Part shown: piece by piece, positions 26,719-35,133 of the stretch | Numbering within the stretch: the first letter of the stretch is position 1 | Layout: each line of letters begins with the position of its first letter | Translations under genes and position numbers: made by a program | Assembly: GCF_003722315.1 (NCBI RefSeq) | Contig: NZ_CP033580.1 | Location: 1,735,001-1,799,000, forward strand | Length of the DNA stretch: 64,000 nucleotides | Origin: Thermoanaerobacter ethanolicus JW 200 | Lineage (GTDB): Bacteria > Bacillota > Thermoanaerobacteria > Thermoanaerobacterales > Thermoanaerobacteraceae | Direction of reading: 5' to 3' | Notes under the pieces: generated by a model | The model's database searches: none | What the model was told of the DNA's origin: nothing | The model's input: the letters and a program-made list of their open reading frames with translations, nothing else

Positions 26719-27562
26719 TTCAAGTACTAAATTGTATGGTCTTATAGGTCATCCTGTAGAACATAGTTTATCCCCTTTAATACATAACTACGCTTTTAAG
26801 TCTTTAAATTTAAATTGTGTCTACACTGCTTTTGACGTTTTGCCAGAAAAACTTGAAGATGCAGTAAAAGGAGCCAAAGCTTTAGGAATAAAAGGATTTA
26901 ATGTGACTGTACCTCATAAAGAGAAAATAATTAAATACCTAGATGTGGTCTCAGAAGAAGCATTAAAAATTGGCGCAGTCAATACTGTAGTCAATGAAGG
27001 AGGAATATTAAAAGGATATAATACGGATGTCTATGGCTTTATAGACTCATTAACAGAAGTAGGAGAAAAAATTGAAGGGAGGAAAGCTGTTGTTTTAGGA
27101 GCTGGTGGGGCTTCTAAGGCAGTTTGTGTCGCTCTTGCTCTAAAAGGGATAGATTCGATAATAATTGCCAATAGAAGTGTTGAAAGAGCAAAAGATTTGT
27201 CAGAATATATTAAAAGGGAATTTAAGGTTCAGTGCGATTACTGTAGTATAAATGAAGTAGAAGAAATACCAGAAATAGCCATGCTTGTTAATACTACAAG
27301 CATGGGAATGTATCCAAATGTGGAAGATTCACCTGTTAGCGAAAGAGTGGTTTCAAAAGCTAAATTTGTATATGACCTTATTTACAACCCTTTTGAAACT
27401 ACTTTTTTAAAACATGCGAAAAAGAATGGAATAAAGTATTCTAATGGACTTTTTATGCTACTTAATCAAGCTAATTATTCTTTCAAGTTGTGGACAGGGG
27501 AATTTTTCGACAAAAATTTGGTATACATGTATTTAAAAGAAGGAATTACGCATAATTTGTAG
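26708..27562 (+). CDS. aroE: shikimate dehydrogenase
   Basis: NADP-dependent reduction of 3-dehydroshikimate to shikimate. Substrate-binding motif GLIGHPVEHSLSPLIHN lies near the N-terminus, then NVTVPHKEKI with the catalytic lysine. The nucleotide site is VVLGAGGASKAVC with NRSVERA, and the C-terminal part has MLLNQA. ATG 26708 (284 aa) has AAAGGA eight bases upstream and overlaps the end of yqeG by 11 bases; an in-frame ATG 24 bases earlier lacks support. aroK and aroQ occur later in the window. Confidence 0.96.
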   Translation: MEINSSTKLYGLIGHPVEHSLSPLIHNYAFKSLNLNCVYTAFDVLPEKLEDAVKGAKALGIKGFNVTVPHKEKIIKYLDVVSEEALKIGAVNTVVNEGGILKGYNTDVYGFIDSLTEVGEKIEGRKAVVLGAGGASKAVCVALALKGIDSIIIANRSVERAKDLSEYIKREFKVQCDYCSINEVEEIPEIAMLVNTTSMGMYPNVEDSPVSERVVSKAKFVYDLIYNPFETTFLKHAKKNGIKYSNGLFMLLNQANYSFKLWTGEFFDKNLVYMYLKEGITHNL

Positions 27563-27570
27563 AATATTTT

Positions 27571-27655
27571 ATAAAGAGTAGATGAAGTGAGGCTATATGT
27601 GGGCACTTTATGCCTCACGGATACAGTAGTGCAACCGGCTTATGTCGGCTTTATT
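27571..27655 (+). ncRNA. class II cyclic di-GMP riboswitch upstream of the pilus operon
   Basis: The stretch from GATGAA (27581) to about CAACCG (27637) closely follows the class II c-di-GMP aptamer I recall from Clostridium acetobutylicum. GGGCACTT (27601-27608) is followed by AGTAGTGCAACCG (27625-27637). GCACT pairs with AGTGC (27603-27607 with 27628-27632), and GTGAGGC pairs with GCCTCAC (27587-27593 with 27612-27618), the two conserved pairings. A short hairpin 27635-27648 followed by T-rich sequence may be the expression platform. P1 is not clearly resolved. In Clostridioides difficile this class also controls type IV pili. Confidence 0.85.
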
Positions 27656-27674
27656 ATTTTTGGAGGTATATTTT

Positions 27675-29351
27675 ATGGCCAAAAAAAAGCTAGGAGAGCT
27701 TTTAGTTGAGGTAGGGCTTATAACAGAAGAACAACTAAAGCACGCAATAGAAGTTCAGAGCAAAACAGGAGAAAAGTTAGGAAAAGTTCTCATTAAATTG
27801 GGGTATGTTACAGAAAGCCAAATACTAGAGGCTTTAGAATTTCAATTAGGTATTCCACATGTAGATTTGCAAAAATACTATATTGACCCAGATGTGGCAA
27901 AATTAATTCCCGAAGCTGTTGCTAAAAGACATACTATTATTCCTATAAAAAAAGATGAAGATGGTATATTGGTAGCAATGGCAGACCCTCTGAATATTTT
28001 TGCACTAGATGATGTGAGAATCATTACGAAACAAAATGTAAAGCCTTTAATTGCTTCTGAAGGAAGCATCTTAAAAGCCATAGATAGAATTTACGGAAGA
28101 GAACAGGCAGAAAAAGCAGTACAGGATTTTAAAAAGGAGTTTCAAAGTGAAAGTCAAGAAGAGCTGCCAGATGAGATTCTTGAAGAAGTACAAAACGCGC
28201 CTGCTGTACGCTTTGTAAATTCTATAATTGAGCAGGCAATAAAAAATAAGGCTTCAGATATTCACATTGAACCTACTGAAAAAGACCTTAGAATTCGATT
28301 TAGGATAGATGGACAATTAACAGAAGCTATGAGGACTATAAAAAGTACCCATGCCCCTGTTGTGACAAGAGTAAAAATTATGGCTAATATGAACATCGCT
28401 GAAAGAAGACTTCCTCAAGATGGCAGATTTGATTTTACTACAGGTGGTAAAAATATTGACATAAGAGTTTCTTCGTTGCCCACTGTTTTTGGAGAGAAAT
28501 TGGTATTGAGGCTTTTAGACAAGGAAAATTTTATAATGACAAAGGAGCAATTAGGTTTTGAAGAAGAGGATCTGGTGCTCTTTGATAAACTTATCAAAAG
28601 GCCTAATGGCATTGTGCTTTTGACTGGTCCTACAGGTAGTGGGAAAACCACCACTCTTTATGCAATGCTGAGAGAGCTTAACAAACCCAATGTTAATATA
28701 ATAACTGTTGAGGACCCTGTTGAGTATTCCCTTGAGGGAATAAACCAGGTACAAGTTAATGAAAAGGCAGGCCTTACCTTTGCGACTGCTCTTAGGTCAA
28801 TTTTGAGGCAAGACCCTGATATAATTATGATTGGAGAAATTAGAGATACTGAAACTGCTGAGATAGCTATTCGCTCTGCCATAACAGGGCACTTAGTCCT
28901 TTCCACTTTGCATACAAATGATGCGGCGGGAGCGGTGACTAGGCTTATAGATATGGGTATAGAGCCTTATCTTGTGTCTTCTTCTGTAGTAGGGGTTATT
29001 GCTCAGAGATTGGCGAGAAAAATATGTGATAACTGTAGAATTTCTTATAAAGCTTCCAAAGGCGAAAAAGAGCTATTGGGAATTTCAGAAAATGAAGACA
29101 TTACTTTATACAAGGGGAGAGGGTGCCCTGTTTGTAATAAAACAGGCTATAGGGGAAGAATTCCTATATATGAGATAATGACTGTTACTTCTGATATTAG
29201 AGAGCTTATAAATGCTAAGGTTTCCTCTGATGTTATTGGAGCTCAGGCTGTAAAAAATGGCATGAAAACTTTACGAGAAAGTGCTAAAAGACTTGTATTA
29301 CAAGGAAAAACTACAATTGATGAAATGATAAGACTAACTTACGAGGAATGA
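27675..29351 (+). CDS. pilB: type IV pilus assembly ATPase PilB with MshEN domain
   Basis: Extension motor of the pilus (558 aa). The N-terminus is an MshEN domain: two 24-residue repeats at residues 5-28 and 34-57 joined by five residues. Each has KLG at the start, G at position 10 and Q at position 24, so only the usual first Arg is replaced by Lys. Such domains bind c-di-GMP. The ATPase has Walker A GPTGSGKT (318-325), Asp and His boxes (STLHTND), and four zinc cysteines (CDNC about 450, CPVC about 485). ATG 27675 follows GGAGG at 27662-27666. Confidence 0.95.
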   Translation: MAKKKLGELLVEVGLITEEQLKHAIEVQSKTGEKLGKVLIKLGYVTESQILEALEFQLGIPHVDLQKYYIDPDVAKLIPEAVAKRHTIIPIKKDEDGILVAMADPLNIFALDDVRIITKQNVKPLIASEGSILKAIDRIYGREQAEKAVQDFKKEFQSESQEELPDEILEEVQNAPAVRFVNSIIEQAIKNKASDIHIEPTEKDLRIRFRIDGQLTEAMRTIKSTHAPVVTRVKIMANMNIAERRLPQDGRFDFTTGGKNIDIRVSSLPTVFGEKLVLRLLDKENFIMTKEQLGFEEEDLVLFDKLIKRPNGIVLLTGPTGSGKTTTLYAMLRELNKPNVNIITVEDPVEYSLEGINQVQVNEKAGLTFATALRSILRQDPDIIMIGEIRDTETAEIAIRSAITGHLVLSTLHTNDAAGAVTRLIDMGIEPYLVSSSVVGVIAQRLARKICDNCRISYKASKGEKELLGISENEDITLYKGRGCPVCNKTGYRGRIPIYEIMTVTSDIRELINAKVSSDVIGAQAVKNGMKTLRESAKRLVLQGKTTIDEMIRLTYEE

Positions 29352-30406
29352 GGGATATGGATACAAAGGAACTTTTAAAATTAGTAGTTGAAAGAAAAGC
29401 TTCAGACTTGCATATAACGGTTGGAGTACCTCCAGTTCTTAGAATTAATGGCTATTTAGAAAAATTAGAAGGGGAGCCTTTTACCCCTGGGCAGACTGAA
29501 GAAATAGTTAAGGATTTATTGACAAGTGAGCAATTGAAAAAGTTAGAACAAAATGGAGATATTGATTTGTCCTATTCAGTTACAGGATTAGGAAGGTTTA
29601 GAATAAATGTATACAAACAAAGGGGAAGTTATAGCCTTGCAATAAGGTCTGTAGCTTTGAGAATACCTACAATAGAGGAATTGGGACTTCCTCCAATGCT
29701 TAAAGACTTAGCTTTAAAGGCAAGAGGGCTTATATTGGTAACAGGACCTACTGGCAGTGGTAAATCTACTACACTGGCTGCGATGGTGGATTGGATAAAC
29801 TCTAAAAGGACTTGTCATATTCTCACATTGGAAGACCCTATAGAATATTTACATAAACACAACAAAAGCATAGTAAATCAAAGAGAGATTGGGCATGATG
29901 CGGCATCTTACGCTTCAGCTTTAAGGGCTGCTTTAAGGGAGGACCCGGATGTTATATTAGTGGGAGAGATGAGGGATTTAGAAACCATCCAAATTGCTAT
30001 AACTGCTGCTGAGACAGGCCATCTTGTTTTGTCCACTCTTCACACAATAGGAGCCGTTAAGACGATCGATAGGATTATTGATGTTTTTCCTCCCCATCAG
30101 CAGCAGCAGATAAAAATTCAGCTTTCAAATGTTTTAGAGGGAATTATTTCTCAACAGCTTATACCTAAAAAGGACAACAGCGGCAGAGTAGTTGCGACAG
30201 AAGTGATGATTGCTACTCCTGCTATAAGAAATCTCATAAGAGAAGGGAAGACTTTCCAGATACAGTCGGCAGTTCAAACAGGTAGCAAGTTTGGAATGAT
30301 GACAATGGATATGTCTATTTTACATCTGTTAAAAAGAGGAGTTATTTCTTTGGAGGATGCATTGACCTATTGTGTGGACCAGGAGAATTTTTCTCGCATG
30401 ATATAG
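29348..30406 (+). CDS. pilT: type IV pilus retraction ATPase PilT
   Basis: Twitching motor (up to 352 aa) that depolymerises the pilus. Walker A GPTGSGKST lies near residues 133-141, then REDPDVILVGEMRDLET and AAETGHLVLSTLHT. The C-terminal AIRNLIREGK, needed for retraction in PilT, is present. The start is either ATG 29348, overlapping the pilB stop as ATGA, or ATG 29357; the difference is three residues. Having both pilB and pilT predicts dynamic pili able to twitch or take up DNA. Confidence 0.95.
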   Translation: MRDMDTKELLKLVVERKASDLHITVGVPPVLRINGYLEKLEGEPFTPGQTEEIVKDLLTSEQLKKLEQNGDIDLSYSVTGLGRFRINVYKQRGSYSLAIRSVALRIPTIEELGLPPMLKDLALKARGLILVTGPTGSGKSTTLAAMVDWINSKRTCHILTLEDPIEYLHKHNKSIVNQREIGHDAASYASALRAALREDPDVILVGEMRDLETIQIAITAAETGHLVLSTLHTIGAVKTIDRIIDVFPPHQQQQIKIQLSNVLEGIISQQLIPKKDNSGRVVATEVMIATPAIRNLIREGKTFQIQSAVQTGSKFGMMTMDMSILHLLKRGVISLEDALTYCVDQENFSRMI

Positions 30407-30416
30407 AGGTGATTAT

Positions 30417-31628
30417 ATGCCGTTGTATGCATATAGGGCAAGGGATATGGGAGGAAATCTCGTTACAGGGACTTTGGAAGTTGATTCAAAGGCTCAGTGC
30501 ATTGATGTTTTAAAGCAAAAAAATTATTATATAATTGACATCAAAGAAGAAGTTGTAAAACAGGACATATTAGATTTTGGCTCTTTTAAAAAGGTAAAGA
30601 TAAAAGATATTGCTGTTTTTTGTAGACAATTTGCTACTTTAATAAATGCAGGTATACCCATCGTGACGGCTTTGGCCACTATTAAGGAGCAAGTGGAGAA
30701 TAAAAGGCTAAAAAGAGCTATAAGCGAAGTTTATGAGGAAGTTCAAAAGGGAAGGACTTTGTCTGATGCAATGAAAAAATACGGAGATGTTTTTCCTATG
30801 CTTCTTTATAACATGGTGGAAGTAGGGGAAGTGAGTGGAACTCTTGATAAAGTAATGAATGAAATGGCGGACCACTATGAGAAGGAAAATGAATTAAATC
30901 AAAAAGTAAAGTCTGCTTTGACTTATCCTCTTATTGTATCTGTTGTAGCTGTATTAGTTGTTATTTTTCTTTTGACAAATGTTTTACCTATTTTTGTAGG
31001 TATGTTTAAAAATGCTGGAGTTCAGTTGCCTCTTCCCACTCGAATACTTATTGCTATAAGCAGTTCTATATCTCAATATTGGTACTTTTACACAGGAGTA
31101 ATTTTGGTGATTTCTTATTCGATTTCGAGTTTTTTGAAGACACCTGAAGGAAGGCGCATTTATGACAGAATGCTTTTAAACATGCCAATCTTTGGCCCTC
31201 TAAACAAAAAGATTTTAATTTCCAGGTTTACAAGGACTTTAGGAACATTGATAAGTGCTGGTGTACCGCTTATGAAGGCAATGGAAGTAGTAGAAAAAGT
31301 TGTGGGTAATACAGTAGTAGCAGAGGGACTTGGGAAAGCTCAAGAGGATATAAAAAAAGGCTTACCCCTTTCAGAACCTTTAAAAAGAATTGGCATTTTC
31401 CCGCCAATGGTAATTCAGATGATAAGTATTGGTGAAAGTTCAGGTTCATTGGACAGCATATTAAATAAAACTGCGGATTTTTATGACGGAGAAGTGGATA
31501 CAGCCGTGTCACAAATGACAACTCTTCTAGAGCCATTAATAATTGTTATGCTGGCGACAGTGGTAGGATTTATAGTTATTTCAATTGTCATGCCGCTGTT
31601 CCAATTATACAATTTCATAGGTCAGTGA
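30417..31628 (+). CDS. pilC: type IV pilus inner-membrane platform protein PilC
   Basis: A 403-residue GspF/PilC family protein with two T2SSF repeats (about residues 65-190 and 268-390). Three membrane helices lie near 168-190, 215-235 and 370-395. FCRQFATLINAGIP and MVEVGEVSGTLD in the first repeat are echoed by FTRTLGTLISAGVP and MISIGESSGSLD in the second. It couples the PilB and PilT motors to the growing pilin helix. AGAGGTG precedes ATG 30417. Confidence 0.95.
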   Translation: MPLYAYRARDMGGNLVTGTLEVDSKAQCIDVLKQKNYYIIDIKEEVVKQDILDFGSFKKVKIKDIAVFCRQFATLINAGIPIVTALATIKEQVENKRLKRAISEVYEEVQKGRTLSDAMKKYGDVFPMLLYNMVEVGEVSGTLDKVMNEMADHYEKENELNQKVKSALTYPLIVSVVAVLVVIFLLTNVLPIFVGMFKNAGVQLPLPTRILIAISSSISQYWYFYTGVILVISYSISSFLKTPEGRRIYDRMLLNMPIFGPLNKKILISRFTRTLGTLISAGVPLMKAMEVVEKVVGNTVVAEGLGKAQEDIKKGLPLSEPLKRIGIFPPMVIQMISIGESSGSLDSILNKTADFYDGEVDTAVSQMTTLLEPLIIVMLATVVGFIVISIVMPLFQLYNFIGQ

Positions 31629-31652
31629 TATTAGGAAAGGGGGTGAAAAAGG

Positions 31653-32018
31653 ATGGAATGGTTTGTAAAAGCATTAAACAAGGATGAGAGAGGTTTTACA
31701 CTAATTGAATTGATTGTTGTCATTGCAATTTTAGGGATACTGGCAGCCATTGCAGTGCCAAGAGTGACAACTTCATTGTCAAATGCTAAGACTAATGCCG
31801 ATATAGCAAATGCACAAATTATTGGGCAAGCGGCTGAAAGATACTACATAGAAACAGGTAAGACAACCAATAAGATACAAGATCTAGTCGATGCAGGGTA
31901 TTTGAATAAAGAACCACAAGATCAATATAAAAATCCATTTACTCTTGAAATGACATCTGATGGTAAAGCAATAGTTAAAGATTCTAATGGTAAACAGCTT
32001 TATCCAGAAGTAAAATAG
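31653..32018 (+). CDS. pilA: major type IV pilin
   Basis: A 121-residue prepilin. A short positively charged leader ends at G-FTLIELIVVIAILGILAA: cleavage after Gly leaves N-methylated Phe1 and Glu5. After the hydrophobic helix (about residues 14-36) a small C-terminal domain contains ANAQIIGQAAERYY and no cysteines. Position directly after pilC and a hairpin just downstream suggest it is the most abundant product and hence the main subunit. AAAGGGGGTG precedes the ATG. Confidence 0.92.
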   Translation: MEWFVKALNKDERGFTLIELIVVIAILGILAAIAVPRVTTSLSNAKTNADIANAQIIGQAAERYYIETGKTTNKIQDLVDAGYLNKEPQDQYKNPFTLEMTSDGKAIVKDSNGKQLYPEVK

Positions 32019-32040
32019 TTTTTGCTAAATAATACATTTT

Positions 32041-32073
32041 GGGCACATTTTTGTGCCCTCCTTAATATTTTTT
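32041..32073 (+). terminator. hairpin after the major pilin gene
   Basis: Stem GGGCACA (32041-32047) with TGTGCCC (32052-32058), then a T-rich stretch ending in TTTTTTT at 32067-32073. Probably a partial terminator or 3' stabiliser that makes pilA more abundant than the genes after it. Confidence 0.65.
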
Positions 32074-32085
32074 TAGGAGGTCATT

Positions 32086-32844
32086 ATGAAGATACTACTT
32101 TACATACTGATATTTTTATTCGGCACAATTATAGGAAGTTTTTTAAATGTGGTCATACACAGAGTGCCAAGAAAAGAGTCAATAGTCTATCCTCCTTCTC
32201 ATTGCCCTAAATGTGGACATGAATTAAAAACTATTGATTTAATACCTATATTGAGTTATATTCTACTTAAAGGAAGATGTAGGTATTGTGGAGAAAAGAT
32301 TTCAGCAAGGTATCCTGTTGTTGAAGTATTGACTGGAATTGTGTTTTTGATAATTTACTATAAATTTGGTTTAGATTTTAAAGCTTTTTCTTACATGTTT
32401 TTAGCTTCTATATTGATTTCAATAAGTTTTATTGATATGGAACACAAAATAGTGCCAAATAAAATAATTATTGCAGGATTTGTAGGTGCTATAATCTTTC
32501 GATTGTTAATGTACAATTATGGATTTTTGGATTATGTATTGGGCTTAATTTTAGGTGGAGGAATTCTCCTTCTCATCTCTTTAATTTCTGGAGGAGAGAT
32601 GGGAGGAGGAGACATAAAACTTATGGCGTTAATTGGATTTTTTATAGGATGGAAGCTTACAATTTTAGTGCTTTTCCTTTCTGTAATCATTGGAGCATTG
32701 GGAGGAGCTATATTAGTAGCTTTGAAAATTAAAGGGAGAAAAGATTACATTCCTTTTGCACCCTACATTTCCATTGCATGGTTTATTTCAATTTTGTATG
32801 GGTATGAGATTCTTAACTATTATATAAAATTCATAAGAGGTTAA
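32086..32844 (+). CDS. pilD: prepilin peptidase / N-methyltransferase PilD
   Basis: Membrane aspartic protease (252 aa) that cuts and methylates the prepilins encoded around it. About seven hydrophobic segments are visible. An N-terminal cytoplasmic zinc loop has CPKC and CRYC (about residues 39-69) with the methylation-linked part. The catalytic aspartates lie in SFIDMEHKIVPN and the GGGDIKLMA motif. AGGAGG precedes ATG 32086. It would process PilA and the four downstream minor pilins. Confidence 0.95.
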   Translation: MKILLYILIFLFGTIIGSFLNVVIHRVPRKESIVYPPSHCPKCGHELKTIDLIPILSYILLKGRCRYCGEKISARYPVVEVLTGIVFLIIYYKFGLDFKAFSYMFLASILISISFIDMEHKIVPNKIIIAGFVGAIIFRLLMYNYGFLDYVLGLILGGGILLLISLISGGEMGGGDIKLMALIGFFIGWKLTILVLFLSVIIGALGGAILVALKIKGRKDYIPFAPYISIAWFISILYGYEILNYYIKFIRG

Positions 32845-32848
32845 GCTT

Positions 32849-33298
32849 ATGAAAAGAGAGGAAGGATTAACTTTAATAGAGCTTGTAACGGTTTTGGCAA
32901 TTTTCACAGTTATAGTTCTTATAGTTATTCCTTCGACTGACTTTTTTGATGCGACAAGGTCAAATGTAAGACTTACTCTTATAGCTCATGAAGTTGTGAA
33001 GGATTTAAGATATATTCAGCACAAAAGTATTTTCGAAAGAGAAAATTTATATTTTGAAATCAAACCCGATAAGACTGGTTATTACATAAATAGATATGAG
33101 GACGATAAAAATATTAAGACAAAGGATTTGCCTAAAGGAATTATAATAGAGAAAAATATACAAAAAGAAATAAGGTTTAATCAGATGGGGGTTCCATCTA
33201 CTGGAGGTTGTACAATAACTTTAAAAAATAACAAAAAAGAAATTTATATAACTGTGCTTCCTGCTACAGGGCGTATTATGATAAAGGGGAATTATTAG
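32849..33298 (+). CDS. minor (pseudo)pilin, GspH/FimT-like
   Basis: A 149-residue prepilin-like protein. The leader MKREEG is cut before LTLIELVTVLAIF, with Glu5 conserved. The globular part begins with RSNVRLTLIAHEVVKDLRYIQ and resembles GspH/FimT pseudopilins. Minor pilins of this type prime pilus assembly at the tip. It starts five bases after pilD, in the same operon. The precise role cannot be read from sequence. Confidence 0.83.
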   Translation: MKREEGLTLIELVTVLAIFTVIVLIVIPSTDFFDATRSNVRLTLIAHEVVKDLRYIQHKSIFERENLYFEIKPDKTGYYINRYEDDKNIKTKDLPKGIIIEKNIQKEIRFNQMGVPSTGGCTITLKNNKKEIYITVLPATGRIMIKGNY

Positions 33299-33308
33299 GA
33301 GTGATTTT

Positions 33309-33992
33309 ATGAAGATTTTAAAGGATAATAAAGGCATGACTTTAATAGAGGTACTTGTCTCAATAGCTATATTTGCAATAGTGGCAATACCTCTTTTGGG
33401 TATTTTTAGTCAATCTGCTATAACTTCTGCTAACTCTAAGATAAAGACAAAAGAAGCTACAATTGCGCAGACAATTGCAGAAAACATAAAGGCGGGAATT
33501 GTAAAAGACAAGGCAGACCTTGCCAAAGTAGTAACTGACTTTGAAAAAGAAGGCTTTATAGCCTATGTAGAACAGCAAACCTCTACAGGGGAAGTTTCTC
33601 AGTATCAAATAAAAGTAGGAAAAATTGGTTCAAACACTCCTATGTATACCCTTTATGTTATGGCGCCTGCAACGGAAATTACTTCTTATGTTCCTGTAGA
33701 AATACCTTCTGAGGAAGACCCAAGTGGAGGCGGTAGCAGCAGTAGTAATGATGTAATAAAGCATGTAGTGGACCTGATAACAATAGTGATAATTGCTACA
33801 TGGACTGCTTTATTTTTAGTTTTTGTGGTAATCACATTGGGCTGGAATGAGGTTACCAAAACAAAAATTTTCACTATAGCAGACACTATTGTTAACATGA
33901 TAATACAGGGAGTTACTAGTTTAAAAGCAATAGGGACAAAAGCTTCAGAAATTACTGGCGTTAAGGTTCCATGGTGGTTAAAATGGTGGTGA
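33309..33992 (+). CDS. minor pilin (PilV-like) with a second hydrophobic segment
   Basis: A 227-residue prepilin. Leader MKILKDNKG, then MTLIEVLVSIAIFAIVAIP as the pilin helix. After a normal-sized head comes a Ser/Gly-rich linker (about residues 139-147) and a second strongly hydrophobic stretch (about 153-177). An amphipathic tail ends in PWWLKWW. A second membrane segment is unusual for a pilin, which has to be extracted from the membrane. It could be a fusion or a membrane-retained assembly factor. The end overlaps the next gene. Confidence 0.78.
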   Translation: MKILKDNKGMTLIEVLVSIAIFAIVAIPLLGIFSQSAITSANSKIKTKEATIAQTIAENIKAGIVKDKADLAKVVTDFEKEGFIAYVEQQTSTGEVSQYQIKVGKIGSNTPMYTLYVMAPATEITSYVPVEIPSEEDPSGGGSSSSNDVIKHVVDLITIVIIATWTALFLVFVVITLGWNEVTKTKIFTIADTIVNMIIQGVTSLKAIGTKASEITGVKVPWWLKWW

Positions 33993-34465
33993 GAAAAGAA
34001 GAAGGATTTACCCTCATCGAACTTATCGTAACATTGGCAATACTCGGAGTGGTAATAGGAGTTTACTCTTCTTTATATTATTCGGGCTTTAAATCCTTCA
34101 TAAGCACTGAAAACAGTGTAGATGTAGAGCAAAATGTCAGGTTTGCTATGAATTATATCATATCTTTATTAGAAAAAGGCCCTTCTGAAGTCATTATTAT
34201 TGATAATGGCCATGGCTTATTGATGAAAGATGTGAATAATCGTGATGAGATTACAATAAAGCTAGACAACAAAAAACATGCTTTGTATATTAATGACAAT
34301 GTAGGTCACGAATTAGCTGTAAAGATTTACGGATTTAATATAATTCAAAAAAATGGCAACATGATAAATATTGAAATAATTGGACAAAGTGATGATAACG
34401 GCTCAAACAGATTTTCTCTTTCTACAGACGTTTTTTTAAGAAAGAGTGGTATAAATGTTCAATGA
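33983..34465 (+). CDS. minor pilin, PilW-like
   Basis: Prepilin-type protein of about 160 residues: leader ending in KEEG, then FTLIELIVTLAILGVVIGVY with Glu5. A PilW-like head follows (VDVEQNVRFAMNYIISLLE). The start is uncertain: ATG 33971, ATG 33983 or GTG 33989 are all in frame and inside the previous gene; 33983 gives a leader of ordinary length. The 3' end overlaps the next gene by 11 bases, so the minor pilins are probably translated in a coupled fashion. Confidence 0.8.
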   Translation: MVVRKEEGFTLIELIVTLAILGVVIGVYSSLYYSGFKSFISTENSVDVEQNVRFAMNYIISLLEKGPSEVIIIDNGHGLLMKDVNNRDEITIKLDNKKHALYINDNVGHELAVKIYGFNIIQKNGNMINIEIIGQSDDNGSNRFSLSTDVFLRKSGINVQ

Positions 34466-35114
34466 GAGAGGTTCTGCTTTAATTTTTACTTTAATGGTAA
34501 TTTTGATTCTCACAGTTTTAGCTGTAGCAATTTTAGAAGTAACTGTTACCAATTACAAAATTTCTCATGCTTATGCAAACTCTATCTCAGCTACTTATGC
34601 AGCAGAAGCTGGCCTTGAACGAGTAAAAAATGAATTTAACATAGCTTTGTTAGATGCTTATCAAGGAAAAGGGAAAGGAAAAGGGAAAGGTGAATTTTGG
34701 ATAAATGTAGTTGAAAATAAAAATACAACTAAAATTCAGTATAAACAAGATGCCAAAAATTTATTAAAGGAGTCATTTGGACTTGACATCCCAGTAGGGG
34801 AGTGGATTTCACTGGGTGATTCAGGACAAGAGTATAAAATTGACAGTATAGAAATGGTTCCTCCTTCAATTAAAGCTTTTGAAAATGAAGGAACTCAAGT
34901 TTTAAACTATAAAGTACGTGCATGGACGGAAGGTAGGATGAACAAAATCGTACGTTACGGTTATGCGGAGATTACATTTAATATTAATGTAAATATTACG
35001 AAGATGGGTTCTGATAAGAGTGCGAATTATAAGGTGGTTCTTAGTGGTAATACATCACAGTCTCCACCTATAGTAGATAAATGGACAATTGATTCAATTC
35101 CACAAACACAATAA
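34455..35114 (+). CDS. minor pilin / PilX-N domain protein
   Basis: A 219-residue protein with NERG-SALIFTLMVILILTVLAVA at the N-terminus, matching the PilX N-terminal pattern, which lacks the FTLIE consensus. A Gly/Lys tract (GKGKGKGKG, about residues 73-81) is encoded by two copies of a 12-base unit at 34665-34688. The remainder is beta-rich and threonine/serine-rich, as expected for an extracellular head. It closes the minor pilin set before comFB. An adhesin-like role is possible but not shown. Confidence 0.78.
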   Translation: MFNERGSALIFTLMVILILTVLAVAILEVTVTNYKISHAYANSISATYAAEAGLERVKNEFNIALLDAYQGKGKGKGKGEFWINVVENKNTTKIQYKQDAKNLLKESFGLDIPVGEWISLGDSGQEYKIDSIEMVPPSIKAFENEGTQVLNYKVRAWTEGRMNKIVRYGYAEITFNINVNITKMGSDKSANYKVVLSGNTSQSPPIVDKWTIDSIPQTQ

Positions 35115-35133
35115 AAATAAGGAGAGGGTTTTT

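Noticed and set aside
27563-27674. Class I (GEMM) c-di-GMP or other riboswitch before pilB
   Set aside because: The GEMM core and tetraloop receptor are absent; the conserved segments fit class II instead.
32022-32210. 62-residue frame after pilA
   Set aside because: It overlaps the hairpin after pilA and the start of pilD in another frame, without a ribosome site.
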